A DNA stretch of 64,000 nucleotides from Hyperoplus lanceolatus (GCA_026929865.2 CM049396.1:37536501-37600500), one strand, 5' to 3'; counted from the stretch's first letter, positions 32,715 to 45,960 are shown. Program-made: numbers and translations. Notes: generated by a model from the sequence alone, not told the origin.

Positions 32715-34448
32715 AGTGCCTGCTTTCCTAAAGATCTCTGCTAGCGGCTGCCAGTGGCATACCATTCTCTTTCTGAACAAAAAAACTACCTTCAGTTTAA
32801 GCTGAAGCGTCCAATTTATCAACAGCACATCCTGAACTCAAACCACCACAGCTGAGATTTCTCCAACTTCTAAACGTGTGAAATAACTCTAGCCAGACTA
32901 ATCTAAGAAATCAACAGTACAACGGTAGGACACAGTTTGTCGACCCATCAAGAAAATAACAGCAACTCATTATAAACCTACACAGTATATGACAACACCT
33001 CATCACACACATACATCGCACTTCTAATATTCATCATCAAAGGCACAGCAGCCAGATGGTATCACAGACAGTTTACAGGGACTTCAGCTGAACATTTTCC
33101 AACATATGAGAGGTAACAATTATGTTGCTAAATCACGGATCCCTTGGCCCATCAGTTATGGTACGCTGCTGGTAGCTTATAAGTAGCAAAAGCACACATC
33201 TTACAGATTGCTTGATAGGCAATGGTAATGGAGAGCTTCAGTAGCCTATAGCTGAACACTCAGATAATGTGATATGGGGGCACAATAGGATGTATGGTCA
33301 CGCATGTGCCCCCTTACAGCTCTCTGATATTTACGTTACTAGAGACAGGTTTTTTTTTAACTTTTAGAGAAAAATGTGGACTAAATTCCTTATGCATGCT
33401 GAAAAGTGTGCACAAAGAATAGGCAGTGTGAATTCAAGGTAAATGCCTTGGGTCCTCATTGTTGCCATACGCTAACCCGTTGCCATCTGTAAGAGGGTCA
33501 GAGTTTGCTCTTAAAAAGCAGAAAGCCACTTGTAAGACAGGGTTGAAGTATACAAGCTGAATTATACCTTGACCACTGATGGAAACTGTCAGATAGAATC
33601 TGGACAAACTTGACTGCTTTGAATACTCTGTGTGTGGACTTCACAGTGGGATGTGAGCAGTTAGACACAGTGAAATGTTAAGAGACAGTCAGTAAGAGCT
33701 GCCCATATATTACAAATCCCATTTTTCAGATGACAGTGGCAATTGCTTTTTCCTGCTTTTATCAAGTTGTCAGGCTTACTTCAGATGTGCAGGACTCCAA
33801 ACTGTGACAATTGTCAGCAAAAGCAAAATGCCACCCACAGCAAATAAGGCGTCTCCCATTACCCCATGCGTCAGCCGCATACAAACGGCAAACAGCCCTG
33901 ACGAATATTTCTATATCTTTAAATTGACCGTTGCCAGATCCTCGAGAATTTCTATTTAATGACACTTGTGCACAAGCGATTCAAAGCCCATCACGCTTTC
34001 GAAAGAAAAACCTTGCTATCCGCAGAGATTGTGACAAAATGCTGTCACACAACAGAAAACTATAGCAATAGTAAAGTTTGAGAGAGGAGGCGGATGGCCT
34101 CAGACACATGGTTACTGGACTGTTCCAATACTAAATGAAGACTTTTTCTCTGGAGACCACTGAAGCCTTCCCGGAGCGCCACGCTGCACACTCCTCCTCT
34201 GTGGCAGCCTTCAAGGTGCGGAAGATAAGGAAAATGAAAAATGACACTGTGGGGAAGCGGAACAACTGCTGCTCTGAGAACTCTCCAAAGCATTGTTTAT
34301 CTAGACACTTCTGCCTCTTATTCTCTTGGTGATTCCTTGCATTTGCAAAGCTTCTCCTATTTCAAATCTCCCCATTTCTTTTTTTTTTTATATATATTTT
34401 TACATTTTTAACGTAATGTAATTAATGCCAAATTATTACATTTAAAGC
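32715..34448. other. No recognisable gene or repeat
   Basis: AT-rich, with no TE ends, no long ORF and no obvious tandem repeat. The longest frames are about 70 codons with no recognisable motif. Confidence 0.45.
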
Positions 34449-34720
34449 CGGCTCTACTCTACTCTACTCTATACTCATGTGTAATTGTTTCCACTTTGAA
34501 AAAGCACCTGATACCTAGTATATCATTTATTGGTCCCTACTCAAGGTTCCAGGGACCGGGTACCAGACGGTGACGTGAAACACTGCTGCCCTCTGATTGG
34601 TCAAAGCGTCATCAGTGCGCGGCACCTTATCCTGTACAACAAACAGCCAAACTAACGTCCTTAGAGGCCAACCAGAAAGATCCAGCACAAGTCAGACAGG
34701 GAGTCTACCAGCAACTCTCG
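34449..34720. mobile_element. Fragment of a fish MITE
   Basis: CTCTACTCTACTCTACTC near 34451, then GTGTAATTGTTTCCAC and ACGTGAAACACTGCTG with TGATTGGTCAAAGCGTCATC, is a word order I know from a common fish DNA-transposon derivative. Only one end is identifiable. A related AGTAG pentamer tract occurs at 12366-12392. Confidence 0.4.
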
Positions 34721-36721
34721 GAAGAGATGGCGCTAAAAAAATAAAAAAGGACCTAACATTACTTCATCCAAAAACAAAATGTACAAGTTATCACCCTGTG
34801 TATTAATGCATAGGCACTAACATTAGGTACTATGTTGTAATGGAAAACGGGCGCCCTACTGAGCTAAGGGCGCCCTACCGCACCACCCCCATTTCTGAAT
34901 TCAATGTTTGTCCACACTTAGTCAACACTATTATTCCCAACTTGCTTGACGAATCATGACTTTTTTCCAAGTTCAGCCGTTTTATTATATTTCACATTCT
35001 CCAGTGGCCTTCTAATTAACCTCATTTTATTCAACCTGCGGGCGGTGATTATCTGGTGAATACAGCCGTTTAATGGGCCTTTTTTTAATAAAAGCATTGT
35101 TTTGTTTTATGCCTCACCTTGAGGCAACCATGAAATGATGCTTATTACTTTGTGCTATTCCCGCAAACATATTCCACATGTCATTAGAATGGATGAGTTG
35201 TGTTTTGTTCGTTACTCCCACTAAATGTAGAAGGAGACAGAAAAGAGGCAAAAGAAAAAAAGGAGGTAAGCGCTGGTTTTAATCTCATGGGTTTTGAAGA
35301 GCTTGTGCAGAGCAATATTTAGGGCATGTCACCCGTCGAGAAGGAGCCTGAGCTGGAATCACAGCTCTCCATTTTAAAATTGGCATCACAGAGGGTTTGG
35401 TGCTCCCTGCGTTGGCGGCCGTGTCAATGGAATGGACAGCATTCGAACTACCAGCTGAGTTGAAATCTCCTGGCAAGCTTTTTTATTTGGAGAGCAGGCT
35501 GTGATGGAGGGAAAAAACATTTCCGTGTTTGTTTTTCAATTAAACTGTCTCACTTATGTCTGTCTATTCGTCTCTATTGGAAAAGATTTACTACGGTGAA
35601 GTTCTGAGGAAAGTGCTTGTGTTCTTTGTTTAAAATTTGCTTGTCAAAGTTAGCCAGGCTTTCTTGAACAAACATGAACGAAGAAAGGCAGAACACTTTT
35701 AGAGGACAAATGTGTTTGCGGCCATGTTGCAATTTTGGTTTTATTTCTTATCAACCTTAAAATGTACAATTGTACAAAATAAATAACCTGAATAGAAAAA
35801 TATGTAGAAATACAAAGATTATTCTTTATTGTATTATTCAGCACAGGGGCTTACAATGCACAGACCTTCTTCGCTGTCCCATAGGCCTTTAGTTTCATGG
35901 CCCAGTCTTTTAACCATCCACGTATAGTAAGAGGTTTCTTCACAAATGCTTTGTTGGAAATTTCCCTTGGCCCTGGTGCATCACATCCACAAATAATCCA
36001 TCAAAGAAAGCAAAGGTTTCCATGCATTCACAAATCTGCAATGTAACAAGCTCAAACAAGCAAACTAACCAGCAATAATGTGAGGGAAAACTGTACAATC
36101 ATAATTCATTGACATGGATCAAAAAATAAATATCCCGGTAAAAGAAAAAAAAATTAATGTTCAGGTTGGGAAATTCTCATTCAAATGAACTGGAGACAAA
36201 GCATTAAATGTGAAAATCCATTTAGCTTCACATTGGAATAGTCTTTCTAGATTGCCACATTGTGTAGGATCACCTTTTTAAATACAAACCACTGGAGTTG
36301 AGTGGCAGAACGTTTGCTTTTGCTAAAATGAGGAGGGACAGAATAAAGCTCTTATTTTTAATTGGCAGCGATCGCTTGATTGTGAGTCCTTGCTTTTGAA
36401 AGGTTATACAGACTCAGAAGGCCATGAAAATGAAATGCTTATTGCAAACTGAGGAGGGTAAAGTCTGTGCTGAGCTTTAAAGACAGACACTTTAAATAAA
36501 GGGAGCAATTTGATAGATGTTTGGGTGTGCAAAGCTTTTTTTTTCATTTGGCTCATATAGCTCCCATGTTTTTAATTGGTTGGGCTTTCCTTCATTCTTT
36601 CTTTTTTTTCATCGACCCTACATTTAAGAAATACATAGATAAATCATCAGTCAAAGGTAATAAACGTGGAGTCAGTGATTCTGGAGAATGCTTTTTGTCA
36701 AAAACACTTTGTCAAAATCAG
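34721..36721. other. No recognisable gene; unique-looking DNA
   Basis: Two direct copies of GGGCGCCCTAC lie at about 34849 and 34868. Segments such as 34960-35110 and 35310-35480 have the even composition and TAAT words often seen in conserved non-coding elements, but this cannot be judged from one genome. Confidence 0.4.
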
Positions 36722-37760
36722 TGAATATCTCTCACTTTCTACATGAACTGGTTCAAAATTCAGTTCACACTCTTTAGAATGAACTAGTTCAGTTCATAGT
36801 TCATAATTCAAAATTTTGAACGAAGTTCACAGTTCAAAAATGAACTAGTTCATAGTTCTTCCTTTTTTCAATGTGTTGCTGCAATTTATTATTTTTCAAA
36901 ATGATTACCACAGCCCATACTCAACCACAGACAGCAATTATTGTATCAGTTTTAACACTGAAACTATGCGTCAGATTTTGAATCCTTATCCAGCCAGGGT
37001 TTAGATTAGCATTGAGGATACAGCCCTCAGAATACTGGCATTTCCCCATTGTTGCTTTAACGCTTTGTTGACGCCCATTCAGTCCACACTAGAAGCCAGC
37101 TGCAGCTTTCACCCCTACAGTATATTCTCAAAAACATGAGGAAAAACTTGCTGCTTGAATGGTCTTTTTAATGAGGAATTATTCAAACAAAGTCCTTTAG
37201 GTACAAATGTTTTTCCATTTTAATAATTTTCCAAACCTGGAAACAATTCACATCAAATTCCATTTCAGTCCGTACTAAAAAGGAACTCAAGAAAAGAATA
37301 CTGGAAAAATATGCCTTTATGCTATTTTTTTTTTCCTCCATGCTTCGCATTTTCACGGGTGTTTTTTCCCCCCAACCGAGACTTGAAGGCAGCGCTACCC
37401 CCCGCGCTTAGGGATAGGGCATGGGCATAGGGCCTTCCTGGCAGATTTGCCTTGCAGGCTACGTTGTGGGTACAAAACACCATTGAGCATTTTGATGACG
37501 CATGCGGTGGTGCGACTTTGTGGCAGCTGGTGTTGCCAGATTCGTTGTTTTTTCCACTACATATTAAGGCCTGTTTACTGTGTGTTTCAGCTGAGTTTTC
37601 TATGGAAATCTGGCACTCATTTGAACGACGAACTGAGCGCCGTTCACAAACGCCAGAATGAACGTGTTCACAATAACGTTCATCAGGCAGAAAACTGTTC
37701 AGTTCACGTTCGCCCCAAATATGAACAAGTTCATGAACGCGTCACTCACAGACCACCAGT
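36722..37760. mobile_element. Probable DNA element with GTTCA-rich inverted ends
   Basis: The left 160 bp are full of AGTTCA, GAACT and TTCAAAA words (ATGAACTAGTTCATAGTTC near 36840). The right 130 bp carry GAACGTGTTCAC, ACTGTTCAGTTCACG and ATGAACAAGTTCATGAACGC. The two ends are partly inverted. Between them are a GC-rich stretch near 37370-37440 and a frame at 37447-37800 without known domains. This layout fits a non-autonomous DNA transposon. TSD not resolved. Confidence 0.5.
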
Positions 37761-37805
37761 GTCCTCGGACCACACTTTGAGAAACACTGCTCTACATTGA
37801 TCTAT

Positions 37806-37990
37806 GGCTGGAAACTGCTGTGCACGAGGGCCATGATACTTCAGAGATGACAAAACAACTGTGTCTTCCAGAGCCCAGTGTGAACTGTTACACCATCCTT
37901 ATGTGTGTGCGCCCTCTCTACAGTTTCATCAAGCCATGAAGGAGATGAATGATGTTTGAGGAAGAAGCCCAGCAGTGGAAAGCATGGCCC
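37806..37990 (+). repeat. Dispersed repeat, copy 1 (partner at 41936-42085)
   Basis: AAACTGCTGTGCACGAGGGC, TTCATCAAGCCATGAAGGAG and GAATGATGTTTGAGGAAGAA also occur, with small changes and in the same order, about 4.1 kb downstream. It is a low-copy repeat of unknown type. Confidence 0.75.
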
Positions 37991-38429
37991 ATGTGTGAGG
38001 TGGTGGCAGCTAGCACATAGGGCTCTGTTTACTGTGCTTTGTAGTCACCGGGCCCACTGCCATTTGTCACACTATTGGCTCATCGGCATACAGTACAGAG
38101 CACACAGCCCCAAACACGCTCCCTCATTTATCAAAAACGAAAGCTGATGAAAATACTTTTGACTTTAAAATCAGACTTAACTTGAATGGAGCCCGCCGAG
38201 CTGTCCCAGTTAGTAGCATCCTTTGTCATTCAAAATGCTGATTTTTTTCAAATGACCCACACCACCGCACCAAAGTGAACTACACTATGAAACCCAAATT
38301 ATCATTTAAATGAGAAGTAGTTATGTTTTTCTTTTGCAAGGATATCATTATCTCTCAAATATGATGATTTGTTTCCCTCGTATTATAATTTCAAACAAAT
38401 TAGTGTATGGGGTCAAACCTATGGTCAAC

Positions 38430-39706
38430 CTTGTGCCGCCACCGTGCGGCCAAAACACTGCAGTACACCCTTACCTCTTCAGGTGGGTGTGTCTAAACGC
38501 TAGCCTGAAGCCCCACCCCGGATGATAGCCGGGGACTTCAAAAGCGCCCGCACAGCGTCGGTGCTTTCTTTCTGGGGGCGGCTGTTGGCTGTCCCATATA
38601 GAAACAATGAAGTCTGTACAGATCTACAGGGGCCTCTTCACCTCTGACCCAACCCCCACGTGTTTTACTAAAGCTATCGCCTGCGGCCGCGGCGATCTCT
38701 AACACGACGAAGTGGTTCGAAGCTGTTCCGTCGGAACGACCAGAAGAACACTGGAAACAGGCGGTTTACCCAGAAACCTGCCTTTGAACCAAGGACGTAA
38801 GCCGGTCGAATTGGTCTTCGACCGCAACCACACCACACGAGAAGCAGGCAGTTTATCCAGAAACTCAGCCTCTCGGACCGCGGACTGGATAGCCGATCGA
38901 GTGATCTTCGACCGCCATCCCCGCACCAAATCAGCTGCGCCCTCTTGCCTTTTTCCTGCGATCTGACACCGCAGAGATCACCTCACCAGCTCATCGCCGT
39001 CTCGCGGGCCCCTTTCGCCCGTCCTGGAAAGGAGTGGCCTACCCGCCTCAACGACGATGAAGCAGTGGGAATTAAGTTTCCCCAAGTGAGATTTTGGCTT
39101 TATAATTACCTGGGCAGATGTTTAGTTATTATTTACTTTTAAAGTGTGAACAATACTGTTTATTTTCGAATTTGTGTTTGCTATTTTGAAACAAGCTGTG
39201 TGATCAATCTCCGTTTGTCCTCTTCCCCCACGGAGAGCCAGAATGGAAAGTTGGTCATTTCATTCAACGCTGCAGCGTGGTTTTAAGTCTGCTGTATGTT
39301 TTAAAAACCTAACACCTTTCTTTTTCCCCCTCTCCGCGTCCGAGCGTGGCCTTTCCTCCTCTTCCTCTCCTGCACGCACGTACACACACGTTAGATGGTA
39401 GCCTTGATCAGATAGAATTGGTGCTAAGATCTTTGGTAGAATCCCTTTTTAAAGAGCTAGTGTTTGTTCGAAATTCCCCGCCTCAAATCCCATCGTCAGG
39501 TCCTTTGTTCTAAAGATAGACGCCCTTTTGAGTACTTCCCCCATCGGTTGGAAGTAGAATAGAATAGCCTAGCCATCAAGGGACGCCATTTTGTGGCATT
39601 ACTAAGCTAGCCTATTTTGGGTCGCCATTTTGTGTCTGTCGTCCCAAGTCACGTGGGAGCTTCCCCGTCCCCTTTTTCTTGCTCCACACCCACACACACC
39701 CACACA

Positions 39707-39765
<59 letters not shown>

Positions 39766-39798
39766 TCACTCACTCACTCACTCACTCACTCACTCACT

Positions 39799-39833
<35 letters not shown>

Positions 39834-40340
39834 TGGTACATAGCTGTATAAACAACAAGGTTCTAGACGTTTTTCTTTGATTAAGTGTATTTGCTTCATG
39901 CGTGTATAAAACAGATGTTACCTTAAGTTTCATTGTGGTTAAAATAAATGTTCTTATATTGTAACCAGAAGTGTTTGTGATTTATTTGTGTGGATAGTAT
40001 TGGAGTGTCAGCAATCAACAAGTGAAAGACTCTGTAGCCTTCAGTGTTAAGATCATATTACCAAATTTATAATATTAACTACTTGATTACATTATTTATG
40101 GAAATGATCTTTGAGACTAGGATTTGCTAATGTTGATTTGTTTAACTGAGCATTAGACTAATCAACGTTTCTAAATAAATCCTTTGATTAAACAAGACAA
40201 TTTGCTATTACTTTTCCATTCTTGAATGAATGGTGGTGCCCCTTTTGAACTTTAAGAAATTATTAAAGTATTATTAATCATCAGATTAATTTCTAATAGC
40301 TGAATTAATCTGAACTACCTGTACCCGCTACATTAGCATG
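38430..40340. other. CpG-rich unclassified segment, possibly LTR-derived
   Basis: The left part (38430-39100) is the most CpG-rich of the repeat-poor middle. It contains an imperfect duplication of about 110 bp (TGGTCTTCGACCGCAACC near 38812 and GTGATCTTCGACCGCCAT near 38900). The right part has an AATAAATG signal near 39944 and ends in a TACCCGCTACATT word near 40322. Some fish LTRs look like this, but I find no primer-binding site, polypurine tract or gag/pol coding. It could equally be a promoter CpG island of an unseen gene. Confidence 0.25.
39685..39832. repeat. Compound (CA)n-(CACT)n-(CA)n microsatellite
   Basis: A CA array, then about ten ACTC units (about 39760-39799), then CA again. 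Overlapping HTHT/LTHS frames are artefacts. Confidence 0.97.
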
Positions 40341-41935
40341 ACACTGATACGATGAGCGTGCCTCGGTTTTAGTTGAGGAGTTTTTTGGAGAAGAAATTAT
40401 GTTACAACAGAAAGGAACAAAAGCAGTTCAGACAATAGTACTAGTGCAACGCCAGCTGGCAATACCACGAGCACAAAGGTTGACGTGTAGCAGAGTTGTT
40501 TCAAACAACCATGATTTGCATACATATGCCAATTCAGTTTTTTAGCTCACCCAATTTACAAACAAGAGCTCTTTAAATAACACATACTATTGTATGCATC
40601 ACCTGCCTTTTGACCTTTATTTCTTTTAAATACATTTCTTGGTATTATAGGTAAATGACATAGAACACTGGCAGATGGGCAATGGCTGTTCTGCCCAATT
40701 TGAGAGACAGAAATAGACATCATTAGCAGACAGTGGCCTTAATTAGAACTTACTGCAATGCATAGTACACTATATAGTGTATTTTGTTCACAAACTTTTC
40801 CCTAATAGGTTCTTCTGCAACATATTAGAAATCAAAGCTTGTATGCAAGAGCCTCAATTATGTGAATTCAGAAGCCTGAAGACATTTTCAAATGACTCTT
40901 GTTTTTCTCTTTTGTTTTTCTAAAGCGAGTTAAATAAAAACAAAGATTAGCCTTTTTATGACGCTTAATTAAGGCCACATTGTCAAACCATATAATATGC
41001 AAAGTAAGCCTATCATGTGCGCCACAGTGTTTATTTTAATACTATGTCAGGTTTCTCTTTACAATTAGGAGGATTTTAAGGCTGCATAATTTTGTTTGTT
41101 TAAAGCATTTTCCTCTGCCTCCTGCCTGCGGCTACGTCAATAGTCATTGTTCATACAACAACATTGATTGAATGTGGCTTTAAAGTTCCACATATTGCTG
41201 GCAGGTTTTGCTCTTGGGGGTATATGATTGACCCGCTCTGAGCACACAAACTCACACAATGTTTTATTAAGTTTAGCATCCAATATTCATGCATCTTGTG
41301 TCCTGCAGTGTGTGTCTAAATGATGCATGGTGAGGCAGGTTTGGGGCTACTGACAGTTGTATGTAGTTTACAAGTGTAAATAGTGCTCTAGCTTTCACTG
41401 TTTGCTAATGTGTAAAAAGCTATAGTGCGTAACGCTTTCATATCAATGAATGTCGGTTACATTCAAGGCGTTACCAAAGGAGTTGACATAAACTTGATTC
41501 ATCTCCACAGAAGTATCTCTGTATTTCTCTATATGGCAGTATTTACAAACTGGTGTCGCCCCCGGATGAACACAAAAGGTGCAGCATTTCACTGAACTCA
41601 AGATGACCCCTGCCTGTTTTCAAGGGATGAAATGCCTAACTGTCTCTATCTGCAGTTGACCTCAAACGAATAGGTCCTTGTTAACAAAAAAAATGTTGAT
41701 CCAAAAAGGTGTGCATTCAACGCACGCATCAATTTTGTTCTGAGCTGTTTCTTTCACATAAAAGCGATACTGACATTAAACCAACCAACATTATTTTCCA
41801 GGAAAACAGCTCAAATATACTTTGGCTGGTCCAATGTGCAGCAGAACTATTATTGAATGACCCCTCATAACTTTGATTTGCTTAAAAGTTACAACATTAC
41901 ACAATATGATCCCCTCCATATTGATCTTAGAAAGA
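40341..41935. other. No recognisable gene
   Basis: AT-rich single-copy-looking DNA. 40860-41180 (GCGAGTTAAATAAAAAC, ACGCTTAATTAAGGCC) has the homeobox-like TAATTA words of possible enhancers. 41410-41660 (CTATAGTGCGTAACGC) resembles a fish MITE end. Neither is confirmed. Confidence 0.35.
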
Positions 41936-42085
41936 AAACTGCTGTGCACTAGGGGCCATATTTCAGAGATGAGACACAGAGTACAGAGTACAGGATGAAC
42001 TGTTACCCCATCCTTAGTGTGCGCTACCTAGCGTTTCATCAAGCCATGAAGAAGATGAATGATGTGTGAGGAAGAAGCCCTGTGC
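41936..42085 (+). repeat. Dispersed repeat, copy 2 (partner at 37806-37990)
   Basis: AAACTGCTGTGCACTAGGGG, TTTCATCAAGCCATGAAGAA and GAATGATGTGTGAGGAAGAA match copy 1 in the same order and orientation. The central part has diverged through small insertions such as a doubled ACAGAGTACAGAGTAC. Confidence 0.75.
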
Positions 42086-42256
42086 GGGGTTTGGCTGTGT
42101 GAGGCCGATCATCTTACATTCTCCTCTTAACCAGGATCCACGTTTGAGTGCAAAAGAAAAACCATACAACCGAACCAAGATAACCGGACCACATTGCATT
42201 GTCTAGCCTTGGCATAAGCATCTTAATTGACTGTAGTTTTAGGGATGCAAAGTTAA

Positions 42257-42758
42257 AGGTGAAGTAAGCGATTTATTTATGTTAATATAAGTGTTAAATC
42301 GCTCTTTATTCATACAGTGATCACTTATAGTGTGCACATTTCATAAAGCCGATCGCTCAGTCACCCGCTCTGCATGTAATCGGCAAATAAACTTTTCGGG
42401 GATCCCACTACTGATAACCAATCGGAAGAGAGGACGCTACAAACCGGCACCCGTCTCACTGTCGGTGCACGTTCAGAGCGACAGATGGGTGAATGTGTAT
42501 GTGCCTGAAATGGCAGAGCGACAGATGGGTGAATGTGTATGTGCCTGAAATGGCAGATCAGGTCAAATGTCTGTCCCAATGTCTGTTTTGATGGGTATTA
42601 TCATGTTTTATCACACTTACGGATCTGAGGTGATGCTAGATAACTCGCTGATAAGACCACAGTGTATTAATGTGGTGACATAGGGACGAGGGAGGGGACT
42701 GCTAACTGCAGTCAGTGACAGGAAGTTAACTAAACTGACCATTCCGCTTACTGAGCCT
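42257..42758. mobile_element. TTAA-flanked MITE (Kolobok or piggyBac type)
   Basis: AGGTGAAGTAAGCG at 42257 and CGCTTACTGAGCCT ending at 42758 are inverted with a few mismatches. TTAA flanks both sides (42253-42256 and 42759-42762). TTAA targets are used by piggyBac and Kolobok, and the AGG start favours Kolobok. It contains a perfect 40-bp tandem duplication (42474-42553). About 500 bp, no ORF of note. Confidence 0.6.
42474..42553. repeat. Perfect 40-bp tandem duplication
   Basis: Two identical units start CAGAGCGACAGATGGGTGAA. The identity suggests a recent duplication inside the MITE. Confidence 0.95.
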
Positions 42759-42762
42759 TTAA

Positions 42763-44380
42763 AGAAATACAAAATGCAGCAACTTTTCCGCCTCATTCTT
42801 TTACTGCCTTAATCACTAAGGAGGACTATAAAACTGGACAGCAGAGGACATATGGGACATCCCAAAAGGGGTTACATCAAAAAGGCTACAGTACATAAGG
42901 ACACGGCACCAATGAAAATCACAATGCTACAAGCAATACAAATTAAAAGGCTAGGATGAGAGGATAAAATCATATAAAACAGTCCCAGACTGGTGTGTTT
43001 TATGACAGTAATGATCCCATTTAAGATGAATACTATACAAGATTCAGCAAGTTAATAACCTTGTGAAATGTGCATGTCACACATAGAAGCTTTTCTACCA
43101 GCAAATAAAATGCTAAATGCTAATCTCAGTCTGAACACAGCCCCATTTCTCCAATGAATGTAAATCTGTATTTTAGGGGACATTTGGTAACATTTGATGG
43201 GCAAACTTCTTGCAACTCTCATCAAAATACTTTCCACAATGGATCCTGCTGTTTAGCCACTGGATTATTCTGGAATCATGTTCCTCACTTCAAACAGTTG
43301 CTCCTATGTAAGCCAGGCAGCAGCAGTTTGGTAGCTAGAATTGCACTGAGATCCAATTCCGGCTATGGACACACACACTGTAGCTAGCAAAGACAATCTG
43401 ATTCACCTTTGTCACACCCTTTCTCTTCTTTAGTGGTATGCTATTGGTATCATAAGAACTTAAACAGCATGTTAAAGTTAGAATCTACAGGATTTTCATG
43501 GCATTAAGCCCAGTTTTGATAGCATTTATGGTTGGTATTGTTTCAGCAGTAGCTAAAGCGTGCTATCTGCATGTCATTTAAGTATTCCTTTATAGTGGAT
43601 GTCGGTAGTGGCGGATTCAATTGTCTTTTTAAGCCTGAGTGATTCACAATAAACAAATTTTGGACATCCTAATTCCATATCATGCCATCTTATTTTACAT
43701 GACTGCAGAATGCTCCTCTGTTAACCTAAGAATAAAGTAGAACAAAATTGCGTTTACATCATAGAACACACAGTAGCTGTCATTGCTTAAGGCATTTGCT
43801 CTTTTGTCAATTCAAATGCCATCTGGGTAAACACAGTGTCCGCTGCACATCTGTTTGCGCAAATGTATCTTTTGTTAATTTAAAAGGCGACTGCGGCATG
43901 GCGGCATAGCACTTGACAGATGGGAAAGGTGGGATGTTGGCAGTGTGCCACAACATCACAGACAGCACGGCCACTAGCTCCTTTGTTCCACGCCCTGCAA
44001 TATATGCAAGCTGCTGGACAATAAAGATATGATACGATTGGTGTCAGAAGTTAATATGTTTGAAGTTTAAAAATGTGTCAAGGTTCACTCTCGGCACAGG
44101 ATGTTACAGGTAAGGGTGGATACAGGTGATTTTTCTATCAAAACGTGATGCGGATAGCATAGATCCTTCGCTAGAAATGAGCTCATATCCGCCCTGCCTT
44201 GATATGAAAGTGTGATCCTGAACTGTGGAGTAATGGAACACACTCCCCAAGGGCCTTAGACGTCCTTCTAGTGACTGTCAAAGCTCAGCCGGACTCACTG
44301 TCCTACAGTTCTTGTACACAGGGACAAACAGTAGTAATGTTCATGGCTTGGTTAGCTCTCCTTCCCACTTTATGCTGGTC
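42763..44380. other. No recognisable gene
   Basis: Unique-looking sequence, no TE ends or long frames. Confidence 0.4.
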
Positions 44381-44395
44381 ATTGTCCCCCATGCA

Positions 44396-44866
44396 GGGTT
44401 TTTCCTGCATAGAGAAAATTTTGGCGCCCGCCAAAGCGGATTTATCCAGCGCCAAAGGAAAATCAGGAGCGCCAAAATGATAAAGATTGAGAATAAATAT
44501 AGCTATTTAAAACCTCTCCAAATTCAGCCCAATTTAAGTCATCCTTCTTCAGGGGCTGGGCAATAACTTGAATTTCACTTTCGATTACTATTACGGCTTC
44601 CCTCAATCATGAAAACGAAATAATCGTTATTAAACTATCATTGTTCCACACGCCGGGGCATGCAGGCTGTTAAATGCAGCGAACCCTTTCAGCCGAGCGG
44701 TGCGCTCGCTCGGCCCCTCCCTCACCTGATAATTTAGCTATCGGCTGGTCCAGAGAGTAGGAGGGAGATGTCGCGCATTGCCACGTGTTTTGAAAAACTT
44801 CTAGATGACGAGAATAAAGGTACAACTAATTGTGTTGTCTGAAAACACTTCAGACTCACAACAAAC
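44396..44866. mobile_element. Two truncated hAT left ends in tandem
   Basis: GCAGGGTTTTTCCTGCATAG near 44395 with GGCGCCCGCCAAAGCGG is one hAT-type end. CAGGGGCTGGGCAATAACTT near 44552 starts a second. Matching right ends are not found. AATAATCGTGATAACACAAT near 46526 is a possible interior remnant of the second element beyond the nested hAT. Confidence 0.55.
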
Positions 44867-45960
44867 CAGGGGCGTAGCACCAAATTCTGGGCCCCTATAC
44901 AAAAAGTCCTGATGGGCCCCCTGAAAAGCGGTTTTACAATACACATGGCTCTCTGAGCCAGACAACTCCACAATATTTCATTTGACCAAATCATTACTTT
45001 TACCGAAAATGTTGGGGGTTTTTTGCTCGAAGATGCCAATGCGCACTATAGAAATAAACAACTGTTTATTTGAATGCAGTTGTGCAATTTTGTTTGCTAT
45101 GTGCAGGTAAAATTTTACAGACAGTACAAAACACAATTAAAGAAAACTTCTACTGTTTTGGTGCAATAATATGCTGACACACTAAATGCAAACTTGTGTA
45201 GGCACATCAAGTGCAAATTCAACTTTTTAAAGTTCCTTTATGGATGGGGTGTGTGATTATTGTGGACAATAGGCCTACTGTGATGTGATTGCCTATAATT
45301 CATTAATGGTTATTATTAGCCTACTTACTTGATTTCTTTTTAAATACAGGTCGTTTTGGAACATGTCTTTCCCAGTTTAAAACATAAAAATAAAGCAGCA
45401 TTGAAACTAGCATGCTGTTCTACAAATAGCTCAAAAGTTGAAATAATAAATACAATGTGTTTTCCCTTTAAAATGTCTAAATGCATTTCAAAGACAGTAA
45501 CAGTGTGGCACTTCTTTAAACTTACTGAAGCTTGCAGGGGCCATCACTCTCATGTATTTATCAGACTTTTCTTTGTGCTGTCTGAGCTGATAGATAGGTT
45601 GTGTTGCCACAGTGATGTGGAGTCTTAAACTGTTCTAGCTTTGCCAGCACTTATTTCTGTACAGCTAAATATCCCCATAGAAACATTGCTGCGTTTATTT
45701 TCGCCACCAGTTCAATTCAATGTCGGCTTGCTCCTGCTTACTCTCCCGCACACATGCCTTAGTCATGCGCAGGCCCCTGATCTCCTTGCAAGGGTCAGGG
45801 GCCTATCACGAGCCAGTCAATTATTTCTTTTTTTGGAATGGCATTGTTCAGGGCCTTTGAAGATCGGGACCCCACATTTAGCAAAAAAAAAATATGGGCC
45901 CCCCTCTGCCTTGGGCCCCCCCACGACTGTATCACTTTCCCCCCCAGTCCGTCGGCCCTA
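44867..45960. mobile_element. hAT element with perfect 8-bp TSD CAACAAAC
   Basis: Ends are CAGGGGCGTAGCACC and (inverted) TAGGGCCGACGGACTGG, flanked by CAACAAAC at 44859-44866 and 45961-45968. Length is 1094 bp. Both subterminal regions carry GGGCCCC words (TTCTGGGCCCCTATAC near 44886; TGGGCCCCCCTCTGCC near 45896). No transposase frame: the 45356-45628 ORF has no recognisable domain. It is nested inside an older hAT fragment. Confidence 0.92.
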
